A stretch of DNA of 64,000 nt, from positions 5,889,900 to 5,953,899 of the forward strand of contig NC_031476.1 in the NCBI RefSeq assembly GCF_000006565.2, in the 5' to 3' direction. This DNA is from Toxoplasma gondii ME49 (taxonomy: Eukaryota > Apicomplexa > Conoidasida > Eucoccidiorida > Sarcocystidae). The position numbers and the translations under genes are program-made. The notes under the pieces were generated by a model. It made no database searches, was not told where the DNA came from, and saw only the letters and a list, made by a program, of their open reading frames with translations. Positions 1-11,473 of this stretch are shown piece after piece; position 1 is the stretch's first letter, and each line of letters begins with the position of its first letter.

Positions 1-14
1 TTGGGATCATGCAG

Positions 15-2201
15 CCATTTGTGACTTGCCATGCCTCGTCTCTTGTGTTCCCAGTGCCCCGCGACGCGGTGAAATCTGAGGAGGCCCTTGTGGCCCCATG
101 GCTTTTCTCTTGCCAGGTGAGTGCTTCCCATATTTTATACCGTTTCATAACATGTTTTGGTACCCCCTTTCACCATGTGCATATCAAATGCTTTTCTCCA
201 AGTGACAGTCTACGTGGGTCTGTGCGCTACCGGTTCGCCCCTACAGCTACCAGCAAAGAAAACCATGAATTCTTTGTGGAGGTAACATTTTCTTAATCAC
301 TTGGTAAAACCGCGGAGCCGTGATTCATTATTTGACAGTACTGCCGCCACACGCTAGGGCAAGTGCATATCTGGAAAACGAGGCTTAGTGGAGTCTGTTT
401 CATGTCGAGAATGTTCTTCTAATGTATGCGCCCTTCGTTGTCGATCCTATTAGACTGGCACACCCACCTCGGCTCTTCAGGTGCTCCTTGAGTTCACGCC
501 GGACACTACAGAGGAGCTGGATGTAAAGCTCTGGAAAAGAGAAGTAAGCGTGTCGGAAGCAGGTCCTAACAAGCAGGTATCCGTATCGATGTCGTTCGAA
601 GCGAACGTGGTGTAGGTGAGCTCGTTGGTGTTACGCGGATTCTGAGATGTTGTTCGTGCTCCAAACCCCAATGTGAAAGCCTGTTCTTAGGGTGGGTCAT
701 ATTTTTCTGTGCAAGAGAGAATTTCGTTATTTGTGGCTCAGCATCACGTATGCTTGATACGGTGTCCACCCGATTCAGAGGCACCGCTTCTCGACGCCCT
801 TTCATATGTTTTCTATTTCAGGAAGATATGTGGATCATGTTCCTTGAAGAACTCCCTGACGGTAAGCAATTGCACTAGGACGTGGCACACTGTCGGCCAA
901 CTGGACACAAGCGGTCTGGCGATGGGCGACTCTTCGGGTTTTTACAATATGAACTCATACCTTCCACGTCAGCCGGTTCGTCTGGATGATGAAGCGCATA
1001 AGTCAGTGAGATCGGTCCGCATGCGTGGATCAAATGTCTATTCCCTGTCCTTTTCTGCGCAGCCTTCGCGGTGCACAAGCCCGAGAGCCTGCAGCTTCTT
1101 GACCTCCGCCGCGCGGGTACGCGGAATTATAGATAGCGCGCGGTACTCTTCGGTGTAGAATGCAGCTTCATGTAACGCTTCCGCAGTAGTTTGGAAGGCG
1201 ACAGGCGGTTTTGCTTCTAGTTGTGAAACATGAAAGTGTCCATCTCTTTCGAACGTGTTTACATCTGCCTGACAAGGACTGTGACTCGAGGTTTACATAC
1301 CGTTTACTGAACAAAGCAATGCGCCTTTGGAAGAGGATTATTGCATCCTAACGTTGAGCTCACAAGGCTTACGGTGATGTAGGAGGTTAGCTGTGAGATC
1401 TCTAGGTTCGCTCTCTGAAACATTGTGCTGCTCATGTTTGCATCTCAGCCCGTAGAGCTTTATTGGAATTATGCCGTGGAGAGGCTCTGTTCATTTTGCG
1501 GAACGTCCCGGGAAAGGCAGAAGCCAGCTCCTGTCCGGCAGCAATCACCCTGGTTGGTAAGTTTTTTAGTGGCGACATATTATTCATGTTTATTTTCCCG
1601 CTGCTCCCACAAACTAGTTGACGCCAAGTGTTGACTCTCCAGAAAATATGGAATCCCTTGCGAGTGATAATAATGCTACCCTAACCTCCGACTTTTTTAC
1701 TACTGTTCCTCAGCTATTTTGGCGGCAGCACTCTCGGAAGCCTGGAGGGTAAGTTCACACTCAGTGACACATGAACCAAGACTCTAACTGCCTCAGCGTT
1801 TACTCCACAACTGGAAGCACAGACACAGGATACCGTGTACCAGACCTTGGCGTTTTCCGTCCCGGGGTTGGCGAACGCTTAATCCTTTTCGTGTTCGGCT
1901 GTTGTCGTAATTTTGCAGAGGGTCGAAGCAGCGGAGCCCGCCACGCTTGGTCGAGTGGCCCTTGTTCTTGAAGGTATGCAAACCGACATGCTACGCGAAT
2001 TGGTGAACAATATGATGTTTGCCTTTTGCATATATAGCTTTTTTCTCGTCTTGCGCAGCATCTGCAACAACCGCTGACGCGTACGCTACGGATAGGGTGG
2101 TTCATCATCCACCTGCATATCCATTTGCCGAATGTGTTTCTTCACGCAGGCTCAGCCATTGGCTCGAGACTCCGTGCTGGTCGCAACCGGTTACACATTG
2201 A
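15..2201 (+). CDS. 3' part of a multi-exon gene, family not recognised
   Basis: The window opens inside this gene. Likely coding exons are 15-281, 481-543, 822-861, 1063-1116, 1449-1556, 1714-1748, 1919-1973 and 2059-2201 (TGA stop). From 481 onward each has an AG acceptor, a GT donor (GTAAGC, GTAAGC, GTACGC, GTAAGT, GTAAGT, GTATGC) and an agreeing phase. The first block contains a good-looking GTGAGT donor at 117, but removing 117-202 would break the frame, so it is read through here. The peptide is mixed acidic/helical, including VLLEFTPDTTEELDVKLWKR, then MWIMFLEELPD, then LLELCRGEALFILRNVPGK, and ends with a short Pro/His-rich tail. I recognise no domain and assign no function. The exons are very small (35-143 nt) compared with its neighbours. 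A homolog search with the joined exons would decide the family. The exon chain is well supported; the product is unknown. Confidence 0.6.
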
Positions 2202-4291
2202 GCCTCTCAACTGAATGCAAGAGTCTGCTTCTTGCATACTGTGGCTATCACTGCAGCTCGACCAAGCGAGGACTCACTATCAGTTATCTGTTAAGAATTG
2301 CCACAACCCCCAGTGTGGGGCTTTCCTGTCCACGTGGACAAACCGGCAAGTATTTTGGAAAACGCTTTCCACGGCCTATGCACATTTATTCGCTCGTGGA
2401 ACTCCAGTTTTCAAGTTTTTGATTTATCCCGTGTACCCCATTAGTAAAATCCTACACGGACAGCTCTCGTGGTCGTAATCGTTTCTCACATCTCGAGTGT
2501 GTGTGGTGCTATGCTTGTGGCAAGAAGGCACCGGTTCGCTCTGTACAGCCCGAAGCCAGTCGTCAAAACGCAGCACCAATGCTGCCACCGTGGGGATAGC
2601 CCATCAGGCAGATCTTCTGGGGCTTACCTAATGGATTTCAGGGAAAACGTTCTGTATAATATGGAAGAGTTGTGGAGGAGTGTACCGTAGTGTAGGCATG
2701 TGTGTAGGAGGCACACGTCTTAAGTCATTTGTTGCACATTTACGCCGCTCCTCAGTGCCACGAGCACACCAGTGTTCACGCAGCATTTCCTGCTCCCCTG
2801 TCCGTCCAGAGGTACCACTGTTTTTAAAGCTGGCGTGGCACTTTCCGCTTAGTCCATGATACTTTCGGCTCGCTGCGTCGAACCGGTTGCGAAGTATTTC
2901 CTTGCCAGCAGAAAAGTACTACCTGCTCACTGGGTCGAAGAAGGATCCGCGGCGAGTCTAGTCGGTTTATTGTATTCGTATTCCAGAGACGGTATCAAGA
3001 ACGAGGTGGGACAACGGTCTTCTGTATTGTTTGGTCCTCTCGAAAGGACCATTAGATGGTTTCTCGTACTGCACCGGTATTTGCCTGTCCGAGTGGCGCG
3101 TCGTTGGCGCCTCGAGTCATTTTTTTCCTGCTCCAGATATGCACCTCTTCGTCAAAGAAACACAATCCCGACACATGCATTTGTTGAAGACCTGAAAGTA
3201 TTCCTTTTCAAAACTACCTACCAAGACCCATGTTCAGAGGGCTGCATCTCTAGTTAGCTTCATAGATCCCGTAAGCGTCTCTCAAAGCAGTTGAAAACCA
3301 TTGGCGCGCAAGGTACGTGCCAGCACTTTTTTGGCAAACGGAATCTTCTCTGTGAAGGCCGCGTACGCCAAAAGATTAGTCGAGAAATTGATATGTAGAA
3401 ACGTGTCGCAGAAGTTGTATTACGATGCAGTGGTCACCCTTCGTCTGCCGCGCTCGCTGGACTGCAGCCACATGCTGTCAAGGAACGTGGTGGGAGCGGA
3501 AGTGGTGCATCTTTGCGTTTCTCAACAGCATATGAGAATTTAGTCAGAATGGTGATTCACGCGCTTTCGCCATTTGAACTCACGTTAACTCACAGCCACA
3601 ACCATTTTCTGGACATGTGCATCAGTATGCACTGGCACACGAGATATGAACACATTTGTTTGGATGTCAGCGCGTTCCCTCTATCGACATCCGCGGGGTC
3701 GACCCTGTTCCGGGTTTCGTCAAGGGGTTCGCCGTCCCTAACACCGTTGTATTGCAAACATTTTGAGTGACTGTCATGTATTTTCACGAGAACTTGGCTT
3801 CGCATGCTATGCCTTGACTATTCTGTATTTTGACAAAATATGGTGACGACAAAACCGGTTTGTTGCAGGATGGTACCTCGATGGCTTGACAGGGAATCTC
3901 ATTCATTCGGGAGCGCTTGACCCCAAATCAAACAAAGCTTCTCTTCCGCTTTGTCGGTGCCACTCCAAATATTCGAGCGACATGGTATGCGTCTCCGTTT
4001 CCTCTCCTCAAAGACGCGCTTTTTTTGCTGAGCATTGAGCCGCCTTTGTTGGCGGACGAAGGGCATGCACTTTCCAGGGCTTCGTCTGGTTCTTCCCTTT
4101 ACAACGCCCACTTTAGGCAGCTAGCATATGCTTGATGATCTGCGAGGACGTGGAATCGCGTCGCTTTTACAAGGACCTCCGAACAGAATGCCTTTTTCTT
4201 GGTTTTTATAACTTGCGACTCACGAGGTGACCGCTGACCCCGCGTCAGCAACGAACCCGCTCTCAATGGTGCTGTGTCCGCTTGGTGCGCA
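2202..4291. other. Intergenic region, no gene supported
   Basis: About 2.1 kb between the stop of the first gene and the start of the FUSC/ALMT-like gene. It probably holds a 3' UTR followed by the promoter and 5' UTR of the next gene. Open frames are present (for example 2856-3257), but they lack splice-consistent partners, a recognisable domain or a good start context. Base composition is lower in GC than in the flanking exons. Confidence 0.5.
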
Positions 4292-7200
4292 ATGGAAACG
4301 GGAGGAAAACAACGGTTTATGTGTGCTGGCACGGACGCGGGCCGAATTCCAAAGCGCTGCGGCCGACTACGTACGTACCTGGAAAAATTGTCTCTTCTGG
4401 GATGTTGCAAGGGAAGATGCAATGGAGGCGACACACAGGAACGGCGAGAGGTGCTAAACCGCAGATTTTGGGATGCCCGCGTTACGATGCTGTGGGCTTG
4501 TGTTCGTCGGTGTGCTGCGAATTTAAGAAAGACATGGTGGCCTAGACTGAATCGTGGTGTCCGTATTGGAGCTATCACCACGCTCTCACTACATCTTTCT
4601 GTCTGTAAAACACTACCGTTGCTTGGTGGTATTCCAGGGCAAGACTGGTGTATCAATACCTACTCTTTGGCCTCAACGTCATTACCAGAGCAATCCGGAG
4701 CATCAGTTTCGTGTTTTTGGGTGTGGGTTTTCACTCTAGCATGTATCGCTCTTATTACCTTCATTCTTTTCCCTGTTCTGAGTTTCGGCGCCGCTCTGGG
4801 CCGCTCTATGTGTCTGCTCGTTTTCCTTGTCATCCTTTCGTGGCTCTCGGTCATGCGCCTGCCCATGACATACAAAGTCTCTCCCTTCGTCACTGACGTC
4901 AATACGTATAGCATGACTGGCTTTGCATACGTATACATCCCCTATACTGCAGCCGCCCTCATCTTGGCTCAGCAGCATCGTGCCTTTGATACGGATCTCT
5001 ACACTGGTTTGAAATATATCGGCGACTACAGCTTAGGTATTCTGACAGCTTCCCTCGTTGGGTGGGCACTTTTCGCGCTTCAGGTGGCTCTGCCACCTTG
5101 GAGCAGCCAGCGACAGAACGTGCGCCTAGAGTTAAGTAGGATAATGTGTGATGTGCGCGACAATCTGTCCAACATCTCCCACGTCTTCGGCGAACTGCGT
5201 CAGTGCCTCTGTAAGCTGAACGAGTGTCAAATGATCGGGTGTCCCGCCGGAATCACGCCACTGTATGATGAAACCTGCTACACCTTCTGCGTAATGATGA
5301 AAGAAATTATGGGCGGTTCTTTCTGTCAGTGGGAAGGGATGTGAGAGGCCTGCGATGAGGTTACCTTTGGTGTTAGTCGATCAAGGGGAGCTTGTGTGCT
5401 GAGGTCGCTGCACGGATTCAGTAGCATATGATCTGGAAAGCGATTCACTGGTAGATAGAGAATGCAGAGCCCCATTTACCTGCTTTGAGCACACCCATCG
5501 CGAGTGGTAAGGTGCATTAAAGTCACTTCTCCATCGACTGCTAGTCTAAGATATGTAGATAAACCGCCTCTTGGCAACGGGATGCATTTGCGACTCCCAT
5601 TCTTCACCTGCAATGTTAGAAATGTGCATTTTCCCGTTGCTTTCATGGTAAAAAGGCTCCACACGTACTTGTCGTTGGCAGGCCAATTCTATTGGTTTTA
5701 CGTGCACCTTATTGCCTGCCATTGTATTGTATTCGAATCTTGCAGTGATGAAAGAAGGCGACGATTCAGAAAAGAGCTACGAGAAGCTTAAAGCGACTTC
5801 GCAGGCATTGCAAGAGAGTTGTCAAAGCATGTACCGAGCAATTGGCAGGCAGACGAGTCTCCGTGTTGCCATCGTTGCCAGCAGTACGGAGCCGTATTTC
5901 ATGTATCCGGGTCCTGGGGTATTCCTTTTTCCGTTTTTTGCACGCTGCTTCGAGGTCCTAATCCACAATTGCATGACCATAATTACTCTCTCTCGAAACA
6001 TTCATATCATATGTCAGGATCTTGTCCAGGTGCGTGTGGGGGGTCACGATACTCTAGCAGAGATCTTACACCGAACGGAGCCGCTTCTGGACACTACGGT
6101 TAATGCGTACACATTGTGTGCGGCCCTTGTTCTTGTTCGTCCGTCTTCTTTCAAGCGGGCAGCGTTTCAAGAAAGGATCCATAGTGGACTGGAGCTCCTC
6201 GCCGATATTGATAAGAACGTCGGGGAGACCTTCAACGTTTTGCGTTCTCCAAGCATGCAGCTTACTACAAGGCAGCAAACCATTTGCGACGATGTTTCTG
6301 TTTGCCTTCGGAGGCTCGTCAGTCGCGCTTCTTTCTGCAGCAATGCGAGCGCTATGTCCGACCAAAGTGCGGCATTGTCTTCTTTCTCCGTCAGCATGCC
6401 GAACTCGTTTGCGGAGCCATTGTTCGCAAGTCATGCGGCGCCCCTGCACACAGGAACTACAGACCATGCATCACAAGCTTCTGGCAGCCTCTTCGTGCCG
6501 CAGATTGTGGACTATCGTGCAGCCAATGCATCTGCAGGTGCCGTGTTTCGCATGGATGCTCCTGCCGCTGTTAACTCAGGCGTTTCCTCCCAGGCATTTT
6601 CGTCTCCTATGCCGGCTAGCGTGCCCGTTTCTGTGACTGGGAAGCGATGTCTGAGAGGCAGCGATGCCACAGCTGGCAGGCGCAGATCGTCTAGCAGCTC
6701 TATCTACCAATCAATACCCAGTCCGCGCGAACACGTAAATGACGCTGGTCTGGCCAGCGAGGATGATCCGCATTTTAATGGTACTCACCGTTTTGCTGAA
6801 GCGCCCCAACAAGGAAACGGACTGCCGCAGACATGGGAAACACAACGAGATGAGACTTCCTCCGGGAGGTGGCGGGAAGCCAGACTTTCATTTGCAGATC
6901 AATTCGTGCCTGGTTTGCCAGAGCCTGATCTGCTGCTGCCCGAACATGATGTGACGGCGGATGTGCCATACCCCGACCTGCAGCAAGTGGGGCTGGAAGA
7001 CAGTGGTAATGCTTTCATCAGCCGACATGTGAAACCGAGTACGAGTGGAAGTTTCCGAGTAAATCACAGTGATGTGGGAAGACCATCAATGTCAGCCACC
7101 AGCCAAAAGAGCTATCGCTCTGGAAATTGTAGCAGGCGTGGAGCTATGTCTCCATCGGTGCTGAGCAGCACCTCACTCGCGGATGCCAATGCCGTTTTGA

Positions 7201-10200
7201 AGGACATTTGCGGCGGTGGTGAAGGCTTTGATGCTGGCAGTGAGGTCGGAAGCCATCGAAGTTCATCGACTCCTCGGTCTCCGGACGACCATGACGACGC
7301 CGCATGTAAACTCCCCGAGCCGGAAACGAGCAAATATTCAGCTCGAGTATCCGACCGGAAGAACGAAGATATTTTGCAAAAAACCGCTGAGGCAAACGGA
7401 GACATCGGCTGGCCGTGGCTAGACGAGCGTTCTCCGTGGACACTTGCACGTCAAACTTTAGATCAGCCTGAATATGTCGACGTGTCGAGGACGAATCGAG
7501 GCTTGGGTGAAGCGACAGAGAAACTGCGGCAGGAGATGAGGCTCTCAAAGTTGATCGTGTCGCTGTATCAGATCTGTGCATTCGATACGCAAGAGCTGTG
7601 CAGCACGGTTAGGGGAGTGTGCATTGCGGTCATGACTCCGTCATGGCAAGGTGAGCAAGAGTGTGGATAGAGAGGTTGATCGCGTCGGTTACGTGTTAAT
7701 GCGGTGTTTCTCGAATTCTCTATGGTAGCAAGGCTCAGAATCTCATTCGTACGGGTAAATGACGCGATGTTGCGCTTCTGTAAATGACTACGTATGTTGC
7801 TGAGGAGTGCTCTTGATGGAAGACATGATGCTAGTAGGAATACGTTTTTTTGTCATTGATACTCGTTTGCAGGCGCTCGGCAGAATCTGAAGATGATGAC
7901 GCTGTCTCTAGGAATGGTATTTGTCCAACTGTTTGTCGGCCTGCGAGGCCTCATGCGCCCAGATAAATGGAAATGGAAGGGCAACGATGCGTTTTATTGC
8001 AATGTCGAGATCGTTCACTGTGTCAAGCTCATTGGTGGACTTGGCTTCCTATTTGGATGCTGCCTATTCTATGGAAAGCAGATCGACCACTTTCTAGGAG
8101 GTGAACCTAACCGTGATTTTTCCGCCAAGCACACAGTGGGGGCAGAGATGTTCTTTCTATTAGGAGGCTGAAGATTTAATTTCACTTCGAATCTACCTCA
8201 AAGTCCGATGATGTCGGCGGTGTTCTACGCATGCTATCTGACAGGCTGTTTGATTCTTGTCTGCCGCTTCGAAGCTATTTTCTTTTGCTCAGTCTTCTTC
8301 TCTCACGCAGTTGGTCGGCCAATGGTGTTGCATGCGCCTCTTCACTGCAATATGTTTCACGCATGTTTTGTTTTTCCACGTGCAGACAGCGGAAGGTAAT
8401 GGTAGACCATGGATAGCCGTCCATTAGTCTTTGATGTCCCCGGGCCTGGAACAGGATCAGGGCCGCATCAACGGCGTTGTTGCTTTGTGTATGTATGGTT
8501 TCTGCTCTCAGGTCTGGCGGTGACTCAGGGTCCGCATACCGCAAAACAATGGGTCATTCTCGGTTTCCTGTGTGCGCACAGTTTCACGTATGAGGGCAGT
8601 ACGAATAAAGGACTAAAGCGCGCGGTGGGAACCATGCTGGGTGGCCTCGCCGTGGAGCTTGCTTTGGTGGCAACAACAAATTACCTGGCGATTTTAGCTT
8701 TCGTATTCGTTTCGATCACTCTGGCAGTGTTCATTTTCGCAAGCCCGACCGACCCTGCAAGCGAGTATGACCGCGAGTTTGGATATATCGGTCAGGTCTT
8801 CATTTGGACAATCACTTTCGTCCTTTCTGTGATATGGACCTATGAAGGCACCATTCCGTACCCAAGTACGCGCAAGCAGGGAAGCCAGAGTTTCTAAAAG
8901 GGCTTCAGCAGGAGCTCAAGTAGGAGTTGAAGGGTCCATCGGCATGCTGGGGAGAGTGGAAACAGCATGCGTCCAGCGGGATGCTGCCTTAAGTGGTATT
9001 GAATCAGTAAACCGGAGCAACGGGTTGCACTCTATCCAGCGTTACTACAACGGTGTGGGAGCCGAACGCATTAAGGATCATCCGGGTAAAATATGATTCT
9101 CTGTCGATTCATTTCTTCGTATGTCTCGGTTTGCGTGTCTGTTGTGATTTCAGAGCTACGAGACACTGTGGTGCGCAGTCGCGTGACCGGCAACCTCGTA
9201 GGTATTGGCTTTTCGGTGATCATTAGTTACGTCCCTCCGGCCTTCAGCGCGGAAACATGTGCACGAACACACTGCGCCACGCTTCTAAAAACATGCCGTC
9301 GATGCACATTTCTACTAAATGCAGCGTTTTTGAGTCTCACACAAGTGCCCGATCCCAGCGAATCAGGCAACGCCGAAAGCGGTGCAACTGGTTGCAGTTT
9401 GGCGTACTCTAAGAGCACTGACTCATCGTTTCCGTGTAATCCGCCGTCCCCCATTACAGCGCCGAACAGAACGTTCCAATGGGCCAGGTTCTGGAAATTC
9501 GGGTGTCGGGGCAAGCGCCTTAGCAAACACGAGTGGCATCGACGACGCCGACGACAAACGAAACGGACAGGACTTCCCGAGTGAGTGGACGAACACTAAA
9601 GGATCGTGTTATGGATAATTCTGGCTGCTATTCATGCTTAGGGCTTGTAGAGCGGCACCAGCTCTCTGGGTGAGATGTTGTATGTTTCACGACAAGCCTT
9701 TTTGCACCCTTGTGATACCACATCTGAAAGGTACTCCTGATCCTTGTGGGTCATTGTTTTCCTTTTTCGTCATATTCCGCAGGTTTCATGACTTCATTCT
9801 TCAAGCAGAGGAGCTGCTACGACATCATTCGACCCGCCTGCTTGTAGTCGGTCGCATGCTGTACGAAGAGGGAGCCTCCAGTCCACATTCGCCGTTCTGG
9901 AGAGTAGACCCTGGTGTGGGGGAAATCATGAATAAAGTCGAATATTTGATCATGGCTGTGGTGGATACGGTAGACAACTTATGCCACCTGGCACTCACTT
10001 CCGACCCGGGGCTCGCGTTATTTTTAAATGGAGGTCAACCAGAAGGCGGCACCTCGTGGCTGAGTGTGGTGCAGGAGGACCGGCGCAACTGGGGAGTCCT
10101 TCTTCGCTGCCGGTCAGGTATGAACGCCGGATTACCACTTCCCCTTGTGTGAAGAAGGCGTATCGGCAGCTTTAGAGATGTTCGGGACAAACAGGGCTTT

Positions 10201-11473
10201 ATGGAATGGTATAGGACGATTTGCCAGTGTCACGGTTGCCCGAAGTGTTATTCATTTTAGATTGTGTAGGGTGAGTGGATGCAAAATGAGTTTGCCTGTT
10301 CTGTTTGTCGCAGGCAAAGCCTTACAACTGAATCTTTTTCGGATGATAAAGGCGCAGTCAAGATGTTTTATCTGGCTTGCCAAGGAAATCACCGCTGCTA
10401 TGCTGAATCCTGTTGACAGAGCTATATCCTTCGACTGGTGTCAGTTCCATGCGACGGTTCCGCGGAAGTATCTGCTAGCTGCGCAGGTAAGTCACATGAG
10501 GAAATGTGGTGGTCGAACTTCAAAGGGATCACTGCGATGGACTGCTAGGGAAACGGACAATAACTGAAAGGGTGATCCTGGCACACCAGGAGTTCGTGAC
10601 TAACATAGTGTCATGGAGAGGAGAGGGAGAGAGATACGGTATTTTTAACGCGAACAGGTTGTCCTGCGCGTATGACTCGCCCACATTCGAAACTGTTCTT
10701 CAGCACTTGTTTAGAGAGCAATTGTGTAGGGTTTCTTTCGCGTCCACCACACCACAGCACGTTCACGGTAGCGACGTTGTTCACCCATTGTGCTTAGCCG
10801 ATGGCTATGACCCAGGAGTCCCTTTATTGAGGGATCGTCTACCGCATCCTAGGGTCACTGTCTCTTCAGCAGCGATCGAGAGCTCGTGTGGCTCCAGCGG
10901 AAAAACAGGCGATCTGGAATAAGTTCAGTGGCCTCATTCTGTCACGGTTTTTCGCGTGTATGTACACCAGCGGATTATGGCTGCGTTACGCTGTTCAACT
11001 GCGTAGCTACTCCGCCTCCTTTGTGGGTTCAGGGATATGCTCGTGCACGATTCAGAGTCGAGCGTTACAACAGCCGCATCTACGAGTGTTTGACACTTTG
11101 CGGAAAGGAACTTCAAGAGGCAGGCGCATTTAAAATGGACGAATGGAAGACTGCAATTTTCAGCGTCCTCCTCATCGTGGAGAAATGCGACAATAGGACG
11201 TACTTTATGGATGAGCTGCACAGGTTTCAGGCGACGAGTGTATACCGGACAGTGTACGGGGAAAACAACCCCGACGCAGCGCGGCAATTGGTTGGCTCAG
11301 CATCCTTCTTTGACTACCTCAGCAGTCTCGGAAGCGGCAGCGTGTACCAGCATCAGGCAGCGAGGAGTCACACTCTCAGCCACGGTCGGTCCTCGGAAAA
11401 CTCGACTCTACGGTATTTGGAGAAGACATTGGCCTCTGGAAGATCGGTAGAGCTTCCGTCACAACTACAGTAA
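4292..11473 (+). CDS. FUSC/ALMT-like multi-pass membrane transporter
   Basis: Probable membrane transporter of the fusaric-acid-resistance / aluminium-activated malate transporter superfamily, likely moving organic anions. Exons: 4292 to about 5210 (or up to 5340), 5746-7650, 7873-8100, 8512-8865, 9154-9580, 9783-10117, 10314-10486 and 11033-11473. With the donor at 5210 all phases agree and give about 1,593 residues. The first exon has several hydrophobic segments (around FTLACIALITFILFPVLSFG). About 600 Ser/Pro-rich residues follow, probably disordered and cytosolic. A second membrane half spans exons 3-5: after KQWVILGFLCAHSFTYEG comes RAVGTMLGGLAVELALVA, then an acidic EYDREFGYIGQVF stretch, then RVTGNLVGIGF. 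That order (glycine-rich GT..G helix, YD.G.IF-like helix, R..GN..G helix) is typical of ALMT/FUSC proteins. A helical hydrophilic C-terminus follows. ATG 4292 is the first in-frame Met. The exon 1 donor and a possible extra exon near 10870-10960 are unresolved. The substrate is unknown. Confidence 0.7.

Noticed and set aside
2856..3257. Plus-strand frame of 133 codons, and a faint rRNA-like string (GGTCCTCTCG) that suggested inserted mitochondrial rRNA
   Set aside because: No domain or splice partner. The rRNA resemblance is under 12 bases and does not extend, so a nuclear copy of mitochondrial DNA cannot be claimed. A search against coccidian mitochondrial sequence blocks would settle it.
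4099..4656. Minus-strand frame of 185 codons
   Set aside because: Overlaps the start of the transporter gene on the opposite strand; the peptide is Ser/Arg/His-rich without motifs.
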